Positions 1-10,563 are shown, counted from the first letter of the stretch. The stretch: 63,225 bases of DNA from Mycolicibacterium pyrenivorans (GCF_025821625.1 NZ_JACKSH010000151.1:1-63225); one strand, 5' to 3'. Numbers and translations: made by a program. The notes: generated by a model from the letters alone, not told the origin.

Positions 1-38
1 GCGACTCCTCACCTTGTTGGCGACTCCTCACCTTGTTG
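1..38. repeat. 19-bp exact tandem duplication at the transposase 3' end
   Basis: Positions 1-19 and 20-38 are two identical 19-bp copies in direct tandem. The stop codon of the leftward transposase (28-30) lies inside the second copy. The window starts here, so a third copy or the IS terminus could lie just outside. It may be part of the IS end or a later slippage duplication; the sequence does not decide. Confidence 0.85.
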
Positions 39-1251
39 TGGGGAGTTTCGGGCTGATTCCGCCGAGCATGAGGTAGATCATCGAGGTCAGTGATTTGGCG
101 GTGTGATGGCCGTAGCCGCGGGCGTTGATGAGGCGGATCTTGGCGTTGATGCCCTCGATGAGCCCGTTGGTGATGCCGAGTTTGATGGTGTTGATGATGC
201 CGTCGAAGTGTTGCTCGAGGCGGCGGGCAAGGTGTTCGAAGGGGCGGATGCCGCTGTCGCGGGCACGTTGAATCCAGCGACGTAGACGTCGTGGGGATCG
301 GGCGGGGTGGGCGATGCGAAACAGGTCGCGCAGTTGTTCTTTGAGCCGCCAGGCGGTGCCGATGTCGTGGTTCTGGGCGGTGATCGTGGCGACCAGATCG
401 TGGCGGGTGGGGTTGAGGCGTTCAGCGCCGGTCCGCAGTGCGGTACGCGCTTTTCGCCATTGCCCCGAGGACATGTCGAAGTCGGCGCGGTTGGTGGCCA
501 CCGCCGCGGAGAACACTTCGTCGAGTGCTCGGTTGGTCCACTGCATGACGTGGAAGGTGTCGTAGCAGATCGCGGCGTCGGGCAGCGCGGCTTCGGTGGC
601 AGCCCGAAACGCGGTGGCTCCGTCCATCGAGACGGCTTCGATGTCGCTACGTTGATCGGGTGTGAGCCGGTCGTAAAAGGCGGCAAGGGAATCGACACCT
701 CGACCGGGTTGCACGTCGATCACCGTGCCGGTGGCGTGATCGCCGATGATGGTCAAATATTTGTGCGGATGGCGATAGCAGATCTCATCGACGCCGAGCC
801 GGTAGATCTCACCGAGGCGGCGCTCGTCGAGCAGTTCGTCGACGGTGCGGTTGATGATCGCGGTGACCGTTTCCCACGCGCAGCGCAGTAACGTCGCCAC
901 CGTGGTGCGGTCGGTGCGGGCAGCCAGCCACAACACGGTGTCCTCGAAGTCACGCGTGTGGCGCGCACCGGGCCGGCTCCAGGGCACCTGCTCGGTGACC
1001 ACCCCGCAGTCGGGGCAGTTCAGCCGACGGATCTCGTAGACCAGCCACAATCGATGCGTGGCCAGGTCCAGGTGCCGCCAGCGCCGCCGACGCCGGTCAT
1101 AGCCCGCGCGCAGCCGTTTGCCGCACGGGCAGAGCAGCAACCGCTTGTGGGGACGAAGGGTGACTTCGACGTCGCGCTCTCCGATGGCGACATCGGTCAC
1201 CGATGCCCCGGGGATCTGAAGGAGACGGTTAAATGCAGTACTGACGCGCAC
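28..1251 (-). CDS. ISL3-family transposase
   Basis: This 407-residue protein would catalyse DDE-type cut-and-paste movement of an insertion sequence. An N-terminal zinc-binding region is visible as CPCG near residue 41 and CPDC near 79-82. It is followed by an HTH-like segment and the ISL3 catalytic core: GVDE with Asp155, MDGA with Asp210, and a C-terminal GLIEGINAKIR block carrying the acidic residue. Length and layout fit full-length ISL3 transposases, and there is no internal stop, so it may be active. It begins at GTG 1251. Terminal inverted repeats and target duplications could not be defined because the left end is cut by the window. The 96-bp duplication at 1322-1513 lies just upstream of the gene. 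Confidence 0.9.
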   Translation of the reverse strand: MRVSTAFNRLLQIPGASVTDVAIGERDVEVTLRPHKRLLLCPCGKRLRAGYDRRRRRWRHLDLATHRLWLVYEIRRLNCPDCGVVTEQVPWSRPGARHTRDFEDTVLWLAARTDRTTVATLLRCAWETVTAIINRTVDELLDERRLGEIYRLGVDEICYRHPHKYLTIIGDHATGTVIDVQPGRGVDSLAAFYDRLTPDQRSDIEAVSMDGATAFRAATEAALPDAAICYDTFHVMQWTNRALDEVFSAAVATNRADFDMSSGQWRKARTALRTGAERLNPTRHDLVATITAQNHDIGTAWRLKEQLRDLFRIAHPARSPRRLRRWIQRARDSGIRPFEHLARRLEQHFDGIINTIKLGITNGLIEGINAKIRLINARGYGHHTAKSLTSMIYLMLGGISPKLPTTR

Positions 1252-1321
1252 GCGGATCGGTCCTTGCGGTTGAGGTTGGTGTGGTAACCCCGAAAACCTA
1301 GAGGTCCACCGCGTGCGCGTC

Positions 1322-1513
1322 CCTCATCTGCGCAATAACACGCCGAGAACGCTTGAGTCTCAACCAAAAGAACCGCTGAACAGCGAAAAGGCACCCACTA
1401 GAACACTAGGAGCGCCACCTCATCTGCGCAATAACACGCCGAGAACGCTTGAGTCTCAACCAAAAGAACCGCTGAACAGCGAAAAGGCACCCACTAGAAC
1501 ACTAGGAGCGCCA
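1322..1513. repeat. Perfect 96-bp tandem duplication next to the IS
   Basis: Copies at 1322-1417 and 1418-1513 are identical over 96 bp, then diverge at once into ATATAT-rich sequence. Each copy carries the short inverted motif CTAGAACACTAG. The stretch from 1252 to 1677 has no convincing gene; this duplication is its main content. It sits upstream of the transposase and could contain the IS right end or its promoter, but no inverted repeat matching positions 1-40 was found. Confidence 0.9.
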
Positions 1514-1677
1514 CATATATTCGACTCTACCGACAGACAGTGACAAATCCCGCCGTCATCCACAACCATCGCCGAGATTGCATCCACGGCGCCGATTCCG
1601 CGAATTCAACCACAGCAGAGCCAATCTCGGTGTTCGGCCTTCCTGAAAGCGGTGGCCATGATGTTCTGGAGCATGCA

Positions 1678-2076
1678 ATGACCGTCAGCTACCGGCTTCT
1701 CCGCATCGCGCTCGTCGTCTTCGGCGTCGTGATGCTTCTGCTCTACCCGCTGGCAGTGGTATGGCCGTCGGGGTGGGCATGGCATCACGGCGCGCCGTAC
1801 GGGTCCGAATACTTCATGATGATCGTCGGCCTGTACGCGGTACTGGGAGCATTTCTCTGCAACGCGGCGCGGCGTCCCGAGGCCAACGTCAGCCTGATCT
1901 GGTTCACGGTGTGGTCGAGCGTCGTCCACGCGGTGATCATGGCGGTGCAATCCCTCGGCGATCCCCAACATCGGGGGCACCTGTGGGGCGATGTGCCCGC
2001 GCTGCTGCTGGTGGCGGTCGTGCTGGCGGTGCTCGTCAGTCGATCAGAGCTTCGACGCGGCACCCTCGTCGAGTAG
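1678..2076 (+). CDS. Small four-helix membrane protein, function unknown
   Basis: A 132-residue protein with about four hydrophobic helices and short hydrophilic loops, ending in a basic tail. I do not recognise a catalytic motif; it resembles small uncharacterised actinobacterial membrane proteins (DUF6632-like). The start chosen is ATG 1678, where the first helix follows directly. The frame is open upstream to 1540, but that extension is hydrophilic and lacks coding character. It converges on pgl and overlaps its 3' end by 33 bp. It lies between the IS region and the pentose-phosphate operon, and nothing in the context suggests a specific role. Confidence 0.6.
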   Translation: MTVSYRLLRIALVVFGVVMLLLYPLAVVWPSGWAWHHGAPYGSEYFMMIVGLYAVLGAFLCNAARRPEANVSLIWFTVWSSVVHAVIMAVQSLGDPQHRGHLWGDVPALLLVAVVLAVLVSRSELRRGTLVE

Positions 2077-2775
2077 CCAGACGGTGGCCTCCCGGCCCAC
2101 CGCGCCGGCGGCGGGGACGTCGACCGGCGCCGCGCCGTTGATCGCGGCGGCCACCGCCTCGGACTTCCCGGCTCCCGACACCACCAGCCAGACCTCCCGC
2201 GAGCGCTGAACCGCGGGCAGCGTCAACGTGATCCGCCGTGGCGGGGGCTTGGGGGAGTCGGTGACCCCGACGACCAGGCGCTCGGTCTCGCGCACGGCTG
2301 AGGTGTCCGGGAACAACGAGTTGATGTGCCCCTCGGGGCCCATCCCCAGTAGATGCACGTCGAACTCGGGTTCCGGTGCGTCGAGGGTGGCGGTCAGCAG
2401 TTCTGCATACGCGGCGGAAGCGGCGTCGAGGTCGTCGCCGAACTCACCGTCGCTGGCAGCCATCGCATGCACATTGGCGTCCGGGATCTCGACGTGGTCC
2501 AACAACGCCTCGCGCGCCTGCTTGTCGTTGCGCTCGTCGTCATCGTGGGGCACGAAGCGTTCGTCGCCCCAGTACACGTGGACCTTCTGCCAATCGACCT
2601 CGTCGCTGCGCTCACCGACGCGCTTGAGCAGGCCGATGCCGGTCCCGCCGCCGGTCAGCACGACAGAGGCTTCACCCCGCTCGGCGATCGCATCGGCGAT
2701 CGCGCCCACCAGCCGGTCCCCGGCAGCTGCGACCAACGCCGCTGTGTCGGAATAGGTTTCGACGATCGGCTTCAT
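2044..2775 (-). CDS. pgl: 6-phosphogluconolactonase
   Basis: Hydrolyses 6-phosphogluconolactone to 6-phosphogluconate, the second step of the oxidative pentose phosphate pathway, in the cytosol. The 243-residue protein has the SugarP isomerase-like fold, with a [13 protein letters not shown] phosphate-binding loop near residue 40, [11 protein letters not shown] near 70, and [14 protein letters not shown] near 143. It is the last gene of the leftward operon tkt-tal-zwf-opcA-pgl. Its ATG overlaps the opcA stop by 4 bp (ATGA), so translation is probably coupled. This placement directly after the G6PDH genes supports the call. M. tuberculosis calls it devB (Rv1445c). Its 3' end overlaps the convergent membrane-protein gene. 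Confidence 0.95.
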   Translation of the reverse strand: MKPIVETYSDTAALVAAAGDRLVGAIADAIAERGEASVVLTGGGTGIGLLKRVGERSDEVDWQKVHVYWGDERFVPHDDDERNDKQAREALLDHVEIPDANVHAMAASDGEFGDDLDAASAAYAELLTATLDAPEPEFDVHLLGMGPEGHINSLFPDTSAVRETERLVVGVTDSPKPPPRRITLTLPAVQRSREVWLVVSGAGKSEAVAAAINGAAPVDVPAAGAVGREATVWLLDEGAASKL

Positions 2776-3683
2776 CGGTAGACCACCTTGTCGATGCCAG
2801 CCAGTGCCTCGTGGTAGATCTCATCGGCGTCGAGCCGACGCAGCTCCTCGGCGAGGCACTCCGGCGTGTCCCTGCGCGCCAACGGAACCAGCGCCACGGG
2901 GCGGGACGTGCGGCTCAACGTCGCGGTCCGTCCCTCCTGGGGGCGACTGAGCGTCACGGTCTCGCCGGCGCGATGCAGTTCCACCTTCAACGTGCCCACC
3001 GCACGCGTCACCGGGCCGTCGATCCTGCTTGCCAGCCAGCCCGCCAGGATGTCCAGTGCGGGCTCCGCCTGCAGGCCCGAGACCAGGGCGGACTCGATCG
3101 GCTCACGGGGTGGCTCATCGATGGCCGAGGCGAGCAAGGCGCGCCAGTACGTGATGCGGCTCCATGAGATGTCCGTGTCGCCTGAGGAGTATCCGGGCAG
3201 CCTGCCCTTGATCGCCGCCAGCGGGTCGGCTGCCCGGGTGGCATCGGTGATCCGCCGAAGGGCCAGCTTCCCCAACGGGTCCTGGGCGGGAACGTCGGGT
3301 GCGAGGGTGGGCCACCAGGCCACCACGGGCGTGTCGGGCAGCAGGAACGGCAAGACCACGCTGTCGGCGTGCTCGGCGAGTTCGCCGTGTAGCCGCAGCA
3401 CCACGACCTCGCCCGCGCCCGCGTCGCGGCCGACCCGGAGTTCGGCGTCGAGGCGCGGCGCGGCGGCGTCACGCTCACCGGGCAGCGCGACGATCACCCG
3501 GCAGGGGTGCTCGCGGCTGGCGAACGTCGCCGCCTCGACCGCGCCCTCGAGAGTGGCCTCGTTCTCGACGGCGATCACCAGCGTCAACACGCGGCCGAGG
3601 GTGAGCGCCCCACCTTCCTCACGCAGGCTGATGATCTTCTTGTTGATCTCGTTGGTCGTCGTATCGGAAAGCTCGACGATCAC
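2772..3683 (-). CDS. opcA: Glucose-6-phosphate dehydrogenase assembly protein OpcA
   Basis: OpcA is needed for assembly or activation of G6PDH and has no known catalytic activity of its own. The 303-residue protein matches the actinobacterial OpcA family over its length: an N-terminal [17 protein letters not shown] segment, a central [10 protein letters not shown] stretch, and [14 protein letters not shown]. The start chosen is GTG 3683, which overlaps the zwf stop as GTGA and has GGAGG a few bases upstream. A longer reading from GTG 3695 adds four residues. Immediate coupling to zwf upstream and pgl downstream fits joint production of the oxidative pentose-phosphate enzymes. Confidence 0.95.
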   Translation of the reverse strand: MIVELSDTTTNEINKKIISLREEGGALTLGRVLTLVIAVENEATLEGAVEAATFASREHPCRVIVALPGERDAAAPRLDAELRVGRDAGAGEVVVLRLHGELAEHADSVVLPFLLPDTPVVAWWPTLAPDVPAQDPLGKLALRRITDATRAADPLAAIKGRLPGYSSGDTDISWSRITYWRALLASAIDEPPREPIESALVSGLQAEPALDILAGWLASRIDGPVTRAVGTLKVELHRAGETVTLSRPQEGRTATLSRTSRPVALVPLARRDTPECLAEELRRLDADEIYHEALAGIDKVVYR

Positions 3684-5209
3684 GGCCGCCTCCACTCACG
3701 GTCCAGCCGATGCACCATGTCGTATGCCGACGGCGGGCCCCACGTGCCGGACCTGTACGGTTCCGGCTTTCCGTGGGAGGCCCAGTTCTCCAGAACCGGA
3801 TCGAGTATCTCCCAGGACAATTCGACCTCGGCGTTGACGGGGAACAGCGACGGCTCACCGAGTAGCACGTCGAGGATCAACCGCTCGTAGGCCTCCGGCG
3901 AGTCCTCGGCGAACGCCGAGCCGTAGGAGAAGTCCATGTTGACGTCGCGAACCTCCATCGCGCTCCCCGGCACCTTGGAACCGAACCGCGTCGTGATGCC
4001 CTCGTCGGGTTGGATCCGTAGCACCAGGGCGTTCTTGCCGAGTTCCTCGGTCATCGTGCTGTCGAACGGCAGGTGCGGAGCCCGCTTGAACACCAGTGCC
4101 ACCTCGGTCACCCTGCGGGGCAACCGTTTCCCGGTGCGCAGGAAGAACGGAACCCCGGCCCAGCGCCTTGTGTCGACCTCCAGCGTGATCGCGGCGAACG
4201 TCTCGGTGGTGGAGTCCTCGGCGAAGCCGTCCTCCTCGAGCAGGCCGGGCACCTTCTCGCTGCCCTGCCAGCCCGCCGCGTACTGACCGCGTGCGGTCGT
4301 CTTGTCCAACGGCTGCAGCGGCCGCGTCGCAGAGAGCACCTTGATCTTCTCGGCCTGAAGCTCATGCGGGTTGAAGCTGACGGGCTCCTCCATCGCGGTC
4401 AGCGCCAGCAGCTGGATCAGGTGGTTCTGGATGACGTCGCGGGCGGCGCCGATACCGTCGTAATAGCCTGCCCGGCCGCCCAATCCGATGTCCTCGGCCA
4501 TCGTGATCTGCACATGGTCGACGTAGTGCGCGTTCCAGATGGGTTCGTAGAGTTCGTTCGCGAAGCGCAGCGCCAGGATGTTCTGGACCGTCTCCTTGCC
4601 CAGGTAGTGGTCGATGCGGAACACCGACTCCTCGGGAAACACGTTGTTGACCACGGCGTTGAGCTCGCGCGCGCTGGCCAGATCATGCCCGAACGGCTTC
4701 TCGATGACCACCCGGCTCCAGCTGCCGTCGTGCTGGCGGGTCAGGCCCGACTTCTGCAGCTGCTCACATACCACGGGGAACGCCTTCGGCGGAATCGACA
4801 GGTAGAACGCATGATTGCCGCCGGTGCCGCGTTCGGCGTCGAGCTTGTCCAGGGTCTCCGCCAACCGGGCGAAGGCGTCGTCGTCGTCGAACGTTCCTTG
4901 GACGAATCGGGTTCCCTCGGCCAGGCGGTCCCACACCTCCTGGCGGAACGGGGTTCGCGCGTGCTGCTTGACGGCTTCGTACACCACCTGGCCGAAATCT
5001 TCGTCAACCCAGTCTCGACGGGCGAAACCCACCAGCGCGAACGACGGTGGGAGCAGCCCGCGGTTGGCCAGGTCGTAGATCGCCGGCATCAACTTCTTGC
5101 GGGCGAGGTCGCCCGTGACGCCGAAGATCACGACGCTGCACGGCCCTGCGATGCGGGGCATGCGCTTGTCGCGCTTGTCCCGCAACGGGTTATGCCACGG
5201 CTGGCTCAT
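3680..5209 (-). CDS. zwf: Glucose-6-phosphate 1-dehydrogenase
   Basis: Oxidises glucose-6-phosphate to 6-phosphogluconolactone, generating NADPH (or reduced F420-independent cofactor pools) for biosynthesis and redox defence. The 509-residue protein has the N-terminal nucleotide-binding GVTGDLARKK motif near residue 31 and the substrate/catalytic RIDHYLGKE motif about 175 residues later. Its length is typical of the family. It corresponds to zwf2 (Rv1447c) of M. tuberculosis. It starts at ATG 5209, 9 bp after the tal stop, and its stop overlaps opcA. The opposite strand shows a very long open frame here (4073-8167), which is a GC-bias shadow. Confidence 0.97.
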   Translation of the reverse strand: MSQPWHNPLRDKRDKRMPRIAGPCSVVIFGVTGDLARKKLMPAIYDLANRGLLPPSFALVGFARRDWVDEDFGQVVYEAVKQHARTPFRQEVWDRLAEGTRFVQGTFDDDDAFARLAETLDKLDAERGTGGNHAFYLSIPPKAFPVVCEQLQKSGLTRQHDGSWSRVVIEKPFGHDLASARELNAVVNNVFPEESVFRIDHYLGKETVQNILALRFANELYEPIWNAHYVDHVQITMAEDIGLGGRAGYYDGIGAARDVIQNHLIQLLALTAMEEPVSFNPHELQAEKIKVLSATRPLQPLDKTTARGQYAAGWQGSEKVPGLLEEDGFAEDSTTETFAAITLEVDTRRWAGVPFFLRTGKRLPRRVTEVALVFKRAPHLPFDSTMTEELGKNALVLRIQPDEGITTRFGSKVPGSAMEVRDVNMDFSYGSAFAEDSPEAYERLILDVLLGEPSLFPVNAEVELSWEILDPVLENWASHGKPEPYRSGTWGPPSAYDMVHRLDREWRRP

Positions 5210-5218
5210 AGCTGCGCG

Positions 5219-6334
5219 TCACTTCTTTTCGTCGAGCTGGCCCTGGGTGGCATCGAGCAGTTCCTGCCACGACTTCTCGAACTTGTCGACGCCCTCGTTC
5301 TCCAGCACCAGGAAGACGTCGGTGAGATCGATGCCGATCGACGACAGCTGGTCGAAGATCGCCTGCGATTCGTCGCCGCGACCGGTGATGGTGTCCCCGG
5401 TGATGACGCCGTGGTCGGCGACGGCGTCCATCGTCTTCTCCGGCATGGTGTTGACGGTGTTGGGGGCGACCAGCTCGGTGACGTAGAGGGTGTCCGAGTA
5501 GTCCGGGTTCTTCACCCCCGTGGAGGCCCACAGCGGTCGCTGCACCCGGGCCCCGGCGGACTTCAGCGCCTCGAATCGATCGCCGCCGAGGAACACCTCT
5601 TCGTAGGCGGCATAGGCGAGGCGCGCGTTCGCGACTCCGGCCTTGCCGCGCAACGCCAGAGCGTCCTCAGTGCCGATCTTCTCGAGTCGCTTGTCGATCT
5701 CGGTGTCCACGCGGGACACGAAGAACGAAGCCACGGAGTGGATTCGGGACAGGTCATGGCCGGCTTCCCCGGCCTTCTCCAGTCCGGCGAGGTAGGCGTC
5801 CATCACCAGGCGGTGCCGCTCGACGGAGAAGATCAACGTCACGTTCACCGAGATGCCCTCGGCGATGACCGCCGTGATGGCCGGCAGGCCCGCCTCGGTG
5901 GCCGGGATCTTGATCAGCAGGTTGGGCCGGTCGACGATCTTCCACAGTTCGATCGCCTGCAGAATCGTCTTGTCGGTGTCGTGGGCCAGGCGCGGGTCGA
6001 CCTCGATGGACACCCGGCCGTCCACGCCGTCGGAGAGCTCGTACTGCTTGGCCAGCAGATCGCAGGCGTTGCGGACGTCGTCGGTGGTCACCGTGCGGAT
6101 CGTCGCGTCGACGTCGGCGCCCCGCTCGGCGAGCTCCTTGACCTGCGCGTCGTAGGCGTTGCCCTTGGACAGCGCCGCCTGGAAGATCGACGGGTTGGTC
6201 GTCACACCGACCACCGACTTGGTGTCGATCAGCTCCTGCAGATTGCCGGTCTGCAGGCGGTCACGGGACAGGTCGTCCAGCCACACCGATACTCCTGCGG
6301 CGGCCAGCGCGGCCAGATTCGGGTTCTGGGTCAT
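5219..6334 (-). CDS. tal: Transaldolase
   Basis: Transfers a dihydroxyacetone unit between sedoheptulose-7-phosphate and glyceraldehyde-3-phosphate in the non-oxidative pentose phosphate branch. The 371-residue protein is of the longer actinobacterial class. It shows [10 protein letters not shown] near residue 17, GVTTNPSIF near 43, and the Schiff-base lysine motif [12 protein letters not shown] near residue 140. It sits between tkt (24 bp upstream) and zwf (9 bp downstream), so the operon encodes both halves of the pathway. Nothing unusual is seen. Confidence 0.97.
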   Translation of the reverse strand: MTQNPNLAALAAAGVSVWLDDLSRDRLQTGNLQELIDTKSVVGVTTNPSIFQAALSKGNAYDAQVKELAERGADVDATIRTVTTDDVRNACDLLAKQYELSDGVDGRVSIEVDPRLAHDTDKTILQAIELWKIVDRPNLLIKIPATEAGLPAITAVIAEGISVNVTLIFSVERHRLVMDAYLAGLEKAGEAGHDLSRIHSVASFFVSRVDTEIDKRLEKIGTEDALALRGKAGVANARLAYAAYEEVFLGGDRFEALKSAGARVQRPLWASTGVKNPDYSDTLYVTELVAPNTVNTMPEKTMDAVADHGVITGDTITGRGDESQAIFDQLSSIGIDLTDVFLVLENEGVDKFEKSWQELLDATQGQLDEKK

Positions 6335-6358
6335 AGCAGTTCTCCAGTTTCATTAGCT

Positions 6359-8452
6359 CTAGTTGGCGATCGTGCGCTCCGCGGCGGCCACCACTGCTTC
6401 TGGGGTGAACCCGAACTCGCGGAACAACGTCTTGTCGTCGGCGGATTCGCCGTAGTGCTCGATGGAGATGATCTCGCCGGTGTCGCCGACGAGCTTGTAC
6501 CAGCTCTGTGCGACCGCTGCCTCGATGGCGACGCGGGCCGAAACCCGCGGAGGCAACACGCTGTCGCGGTACTCCTTGGGCTGCGACTCGAACCACTCGA
6601 CGCACGGCATCGACACGACGTACGTCGAGATGTTCTTGTCCCGCAGAGTCTTTTGCGCCTCGACCGCCAGTTGCAGCTCAGATCCGGTAGCGATCAGGAT
6701 CACGTCGGCGTCCTCGGCGGGCGTGCCGCCGCCGAGCACGTAGCCGCCACGGGCCACACCCTCGGCGCTGGTGCCCTCGAGCACGGGAACCCCCTGACGG
6801 GTCAGAATGAACCCGACCGGCCCGCTCCCATTGCCGCGGGCGATGATGCTGCGCCACGCGTAGGCGGTCTCGTTGGGGTCGCCCGGCCGGACCACCGACA
6901 GGTTCGGGATCGCCCGCAGCGCGGCGAGATGCTCGATCGGCTGGTGGGTGGGGCCGTCCTCGCCGAGGCCGATGGAGTCGTGGGTCCAGATGTAGATGGT
7001 GTCGATGTCCATCAGCGACGCCAGCCGCACCGCGGGGCGCATGTAATCGGAGAACTGCAGGAACGTGCCCCCGAAGGCCCGGGTCGGGCCGTGCAGCACG
7101 ATGCCCGACAGGATCGAGCCCATGGCGTGCTCGCGGATGCCGAAGTGCAGCACCCTTCCGTACCAGTCCGCGGTGAAATCCTCGGTGGATATCGACGGCG
7201 GCCCAAAGGATTTCGCGCCCTTGATGGTGGTGTTGTTGCTGCCCGCGAGGTCGGCCGAGCCGCCCCACAGCTCGGGCAGCTTCGGCGCGACGTCGTTGAG
7301 CACCTGACCGAACGCCGCCCGGGTGGCGACCGCCTTGCTGCCCGGTTCCCAGTACGTCAGGTCGGCGTCCCAGCCGTCCGGGAGTTCCTGCGCCAGCAAC
7401 CGGTCGAGCAGCTTCTTGCGCTCGGGCTCGCGTTCGGCCCATGCGTCGAACTCCGGCTGCCACTTCTGGTGCGCCTCACGGCCCCGATCGACCAGCTTGC
7501 GGGTGTGCTCGATGACCTCGTCGCGGACCTCGAACGTCTTGTCCGGGTCGAAGCCGAGGATGTTCTTGACTGCCGCGACCTCGTCGTCGCCCAGCGCCGA
7601 GCCGTGCACGCCACCGGTGTTCATCTTGTTCGGGGCGGGATAGCCGATGATGGTGCGCAGCGCGATGAACGACGGCTTGTCGGTGACTTTCTTGGCCTCG
7701 GCGATGGCTTGTTCGATGCCGACGACGTTCTCGCCGCCCTCGACCTCCTGCACGTGCCAGCCGTAGGCGCGGTACCGCGCCGCGACGTCCTCGGAGAGCG
7801 CGATGTCGGTGTCGTGCTCGATGGAGATCTGGTTCTTGTCGTAGAACACGATCAGGTTGCCGAGCTGCTGGGTGCCCGCCAGAGACGACGCCTCGCTGGT
7901 GACCCCCTCCTCGATGTCGCCATCGGAGGCGATCACGTAGATGTAGTGGTCGAACGGGCTGGTGCCGGGTGCGGCGTCCGGGTCGAAGAGGCCCCGTTCG
8001 TAGCGGGCCGCCATCGCCATGCCGACCGCCGAGGCCAGGCCCTGGCCGAGCGGCCCGGTGGTGATCTCGACGCCCTTGGTGTGCCGGAATTCGGGGTGTC
8101 CCGGCGTCTTGGACTTGAATGTCCGCAGCGCCTCGATGTCATCGATCTCGAGGCCGAAGCCGCCTAGATAGAGCTGGATGTAGAGCGTCAGGCTGGAGTG
8201 ACCGCACGACAGGATGAAGCGGTCGCGGCCGAGCCAGTGCACGTCGCTCGGGTCATGCCGCATCTGCCGTTGAAAGAGCGTGTACGCCAGCGGCGCCAGG
8301 CTCATCGCGGTGCCCGGGTGACCGTTGCCGACCTTCTGTACCGCGTCGGCGGCCAGCACCCGCACGGTGTCGACCGCCTGGGAATCCACGTCCGTCCAGT
8401 CGTCGGGATGGTTGGGTCGGGTCAGCGAAGAGATCTCTTCGAGTGTGGTCAC
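6359..8452 (-). CDS. tkt: Transketolase
   Basis: Thiamine-diphosphate enzyme moving two-carbon units between sugar phosphates. The 697-residue product has the N-terminal [19 protein letters not shown], the ThDP-binding [17 protein letters not shown] segment (read here as ASDGDIEEG), and the pyrimidine-domain [15 protein letters not shown]. The frame is open to 8710, but the true start is GTG 8452 (VTTLEEIS). AAGGAG lies 8 bases upstream, and the resulting length matches the 700-residue M. tuberculosis enzyme. It heads the leftward operon and is divergent from ctaB; the 196-bp gap 8453-8648 should hold both promoters. Confidence 0.97.
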   Translation of the reverse strand: MTTLEEISSLTRPNHPDDWTDVDSQAVDTVRVLAADAVQKVGNGHPGTAMSLAPLAYTLFQRQMRHDPSDVHWLGRDRFILSCGHSSLTLYIQLYLGGFGLEIDDIEALRTFKSKTPGHPEFRHTKGVEITTGPLGQGLASAVGMAMAARYERGLFDPDAAPGTSPFDHYIYVIASDGDIEEGVTSEASSLAGTQQLGNLIVFYDKNQISIEHDTDIALSEDVAARYRAYGWHVQEVEGGENVVGIEQAIAEAKKVTDKPSFIALRTIIGYPAPNKMNTGGVHGSALGDDEVAAVKNILGFDPDKTFEVRDEVIEHTRKLVDRGREAHQKWQPEFDAWAEREPERKKLLDRLLAQELPDGWDADLTYWEPGSKAVATRAAFGQVLNDVAPKLPELWGGSADLAGSNNTTIKGAKSFGPPSISTEDFTADWYGRVLHFGIREHAMGSILSGIVLHGPTRAFGGTFLQFSDYMRPAVRLASLMDIDTIYIWTHDSIGLGEDGPTHQPIEHLAALRAIPNLSVVRPGDPNETAYAWRSIIARGNGSGPVGFILTRQGVPVLEGTSAEGVARGGYVLGGGTPAEDADVILIATGSELQLAVEAQKTLRDKNISTYVVSMPCVEWFESQPKEYRDSVLPPRVSARVAIEAAVAQSWYKLVGDTGEIISIEHYGESADDKTLFREFGFTPEAVVAAAERTIAN

Positions 8453-8648
8453 GAGGCGCACTCCTTGGATAGGCGGGGGCGTGTCGATCCGCATCAACCA
8501 CCCTAATGGGGAACGCGGCGATGACGCAGAGGTCATCCCCGGTCTTCTGGGAACCGACCCTGCGATTACGGCTGTCGGACGCTGCGGTCTACCATCGTCT
8601 GTAGTAGAAGCCCGGGGCGTCGCACGCTGTGTCTGAGGAGTTGGTTGC

Positions 8649-9590
8649 GTGAGGATTCGCGAAGGCCACCTCGTCAGCGACACCGCCGAGGGGCCGATCG
8701 GATTCCGCACCCGGCTGGCGGGCTACATCGGGCTGACCAAGCCTCGCGTCATCGAGCTGCTTCTGGTCACGACCATCCCGGCGATGCTTCTCGCCGACCG
8801 CGGCACCGTCGACCCGCTGCTGATCCTCAACACGCTGGTCGGCGGCCTGCTCGCCGCCGCGGGCGCCAACACGCTGAACTGTGTCGCCGACGCCGACATC
8901 GACAAGAAGATGAAGCGCACCGAGCGCCGCGCGCTGGCCCGCGCCACCGTGCCGCGCAGCCACGCGCTCATCTTCGGTCTGGCGCTGTCGGTCGCGTCCT
9001 TCTTCTGGTTGTGGTGGACGACGAACCTGCTCTCGGCGCACCTGGCGGGCGCCACCATCGCCTTCTACGTGCTGGTCTACACGCTGCTGCTCAAACGACG
9101 CACCTCGCAGAACGTGGTGTGGGGCGGCGCCGCCGGCTGCATGCCGGTGATGATCGGATGGTCGGCGGTGACGGGCACCATCCAGTGGCCCGCGCTGGTG
9201 ATGTTCCTGATCATCTTCTTCTGGACTCCGCCGCACACCTGGGCGCTGGCGATGCGCTACAAGGACGACTACGAGGCGGCGGGTGTCCCGATGCTGCCCG
9301 TGGTGGCCACCGAGCGGCAGGTCACCAAGCAGATCCTGATCTACACCTGGCTGACGGTCGTCGCGACGTTGGCGTTGGCGCTGACCACAGGCTGGCTGTA
9401 CACGACGGTGGCGATCCTGGCCGGCACCTGGTTCCTGGTGATGGCCCACCAGCTGTACTCCGGGGTGCGACGCGGTGAACCGGTCAAACCGCTGCGGCTG
9501 TTCCTTCAGTCGAACAACTACCTCGCGGTGGTGTTCCTGGCACTTGCGGTGGACTCGGCGCTCGCGCTGCCCACCTTGTTCGCCGTCTGA
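8649..9590 (+). CDS. ctaB: Protohaem IX farnesyltransferase (haem O synthase)
   Basis: Attaches a farnesyl group to haem B to give haem O, the precursor of haem A for aa3 cytochrome oxidase. The 313-residue UbiA-family integral membrane protein has about eight or nine helices. It carries the aspartate-rich motif [18 protein letters not shown] near residue 78 and the second motif [14 protein letters not shown]. The start is GTG 8649, with GAGGAG about 8 bases upstream (8635-8640). A TACCAT hexamer near 8591 is a possible -10. ctaA, the next enzyme of the pathway, lies at 12707-13675 on the other strand. Confidence 0.96.
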   Translation: MRIREGHLVSDTAEGPIGFRTRLAGYIGLTKPRVIELLLVTTIPAMLLADRGTVDPLLILNTLVGGLLAAAGANTLNCVADADIDKKMKRTERRALARATVPRSHALIFGLALSVASFFWLWWTTNLLSAHLAGATIAFYVLVYTLLLKRRTSQNVVWGGAAGCMPVMIGWSAVTGTIQWPALVMFLIIFFWTPPHTWALAMRYKDDYEAAGVPMLPVVATERQVTKQILIYTWLTVVATLALALTTGWLYTTVAILAGTWFLVMAHQLYSGVRRGEPVKPLRLFLQSNNYLAVVFLALAVDSALALPTLFAV

Positions 9591-9592
9591 CC

Positions 9593-10540
9593 ATGTCCGT
9601 GCACGTTTCGCCGGACAACTTCATCCGTGCCGAGAGCGACCTGTACTTCGGCAACGTGGTGCGCGACGGTGTGCTCGGGCGCTTCAAACACTTTCGTGAC
9701 TTCGGGCTACTCGACAACCAACTCGTGGTCCGGCAGAACCGCGACACCCTGTACTCGGTGGCGGTCTTCGACCTCGACGCCGGGCCCGTTGCCGTGACAC
9801 TGCCCGACGCGGGTTCCCGGTTCTTCTCGCTGCAGGTGATCACCGAGGACCACCACGTACCCGAGGTGATCTACACCGCCGGTCGTCACACCTTCGATCG
9901 GGACGGCATCGGCAACCGTTACGTCATGTTGGTGCTGCGCGTCCTCGTCGACCCGACCGATCCGGCCGATCTCGCCACCGTGCACGCGCTGCAGGAAGGC
10001 GTCGCCGTCGAGCAGGCCGCGCAGGGCAGTTTCGAGATACCCGACTGGGATCCCGTCAGCCAGAAGATTGTTCGCGACGCGCTGATCACGCTGTTCGCGA
10101 CGCTGCCCGACTCCAGGCACATGTTCGGGCCGGTCGATGAGGTAGACCCGGTGCGGCGGCTTATCGGCGCCGCCGCAGCGTGGGGAGGCAACCCCGAGCG
10201 CGACGCCCTGTATCTGACCGTGAACCCGGACGTTAACGACGGCGCCATCGTGCACCGCCTGACGGTCGGGGACGTGCCGGTGGACGCCTTCTGGTCCGTC
10301 ACCGTCTACAACGCCGACGGCTACTTCACACCCAACGCGGCCGACGCGTACTCGGTCAACAGCGTCACCGCCGCCAGAGGCGACGACGGAACGGTGACGA
10401 TCCAGTTCGGCGGCTGCGACGGCGCGGCTGCGAACTGTCTGCCCGTCACGCCGGGCTGGAACTATCTGGTGCGGCTGTACCGGCCGCGGCCGGAGATCCT
10501 CGACGGCTCCTGGGTGTTCCCGGCCGCCCGGCCGGTGTAA
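9593..10540 (+). CDS. DUF1254/DUF1214-domain protein
   Basis: A 315-residue protein of unknown biochemical role. It has the usual order of an N-terminal DUF1254 region (FGLLDNQLVVRQNRDTLYSVAVFDL near residue 40, then FSLQVITEDHH) and a C-terminal DUF1214 region (VDAFWSVTVYNADGYF near 235, ending LVRLYRPRPEILDGSW). The motifs are clear, but the family has no settled function; members occur near porins and catabolic genes. No signal peptide is evident. It starts 2 bp after the ctaB stop, so it may be cotranscribed with ctaB, although it has no obvious link to haem synthesis. Confidence 0.85.
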   Translation: MSVHVSPDNFIRAESDLYFGNVVRDGVLGRFKHFRDFGLLDNQLVVRQNRDTLYSVAVFDLDAGPVAVTLPDAGSRFFSLQVITEDHHVPEVIYTAGRHTFDRDGIGNRYVMLVLRVLVDPTDPADLATVHALQEGVAVEQAAQGSFEIPDWDPVSQKIVRDALITLFATLPDSRHMFGPVDEVDPVRRLIGAAAAWGGNPERDALYLTVNPDVNDGAIVHRLTVGDVPVDAFWSVTVYNADGYFTPNAADAYSVNSVTAARGDDGTVTIQFGGCDGAAANCLPVTPGWNYLVRLYRPRPEILDGSWVFPAARPV

Positions 10541-10563
10541 CAGGGGCGCAATCGGCAGGAATC

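Noticed and set aside
1322..1513. ISL3 target-site duplication
   Set aside because: The copies are 96 bp and adjacent to each other, whereas ISL3 duplications are about 8 bp and flank the element.
4073..8167. A 1364-residue open frame on the + strand
   Set aside because: It is antisense to zwf, tal and tkt, has no domain motifs, and arises from GC-rich third positions of the real genes.
6359..8710. Transketolase starting at 8710
   Set aside because: The extra 86 residues have no homology-like character, and GTG 8452 has a proper ribosome site and expected length.
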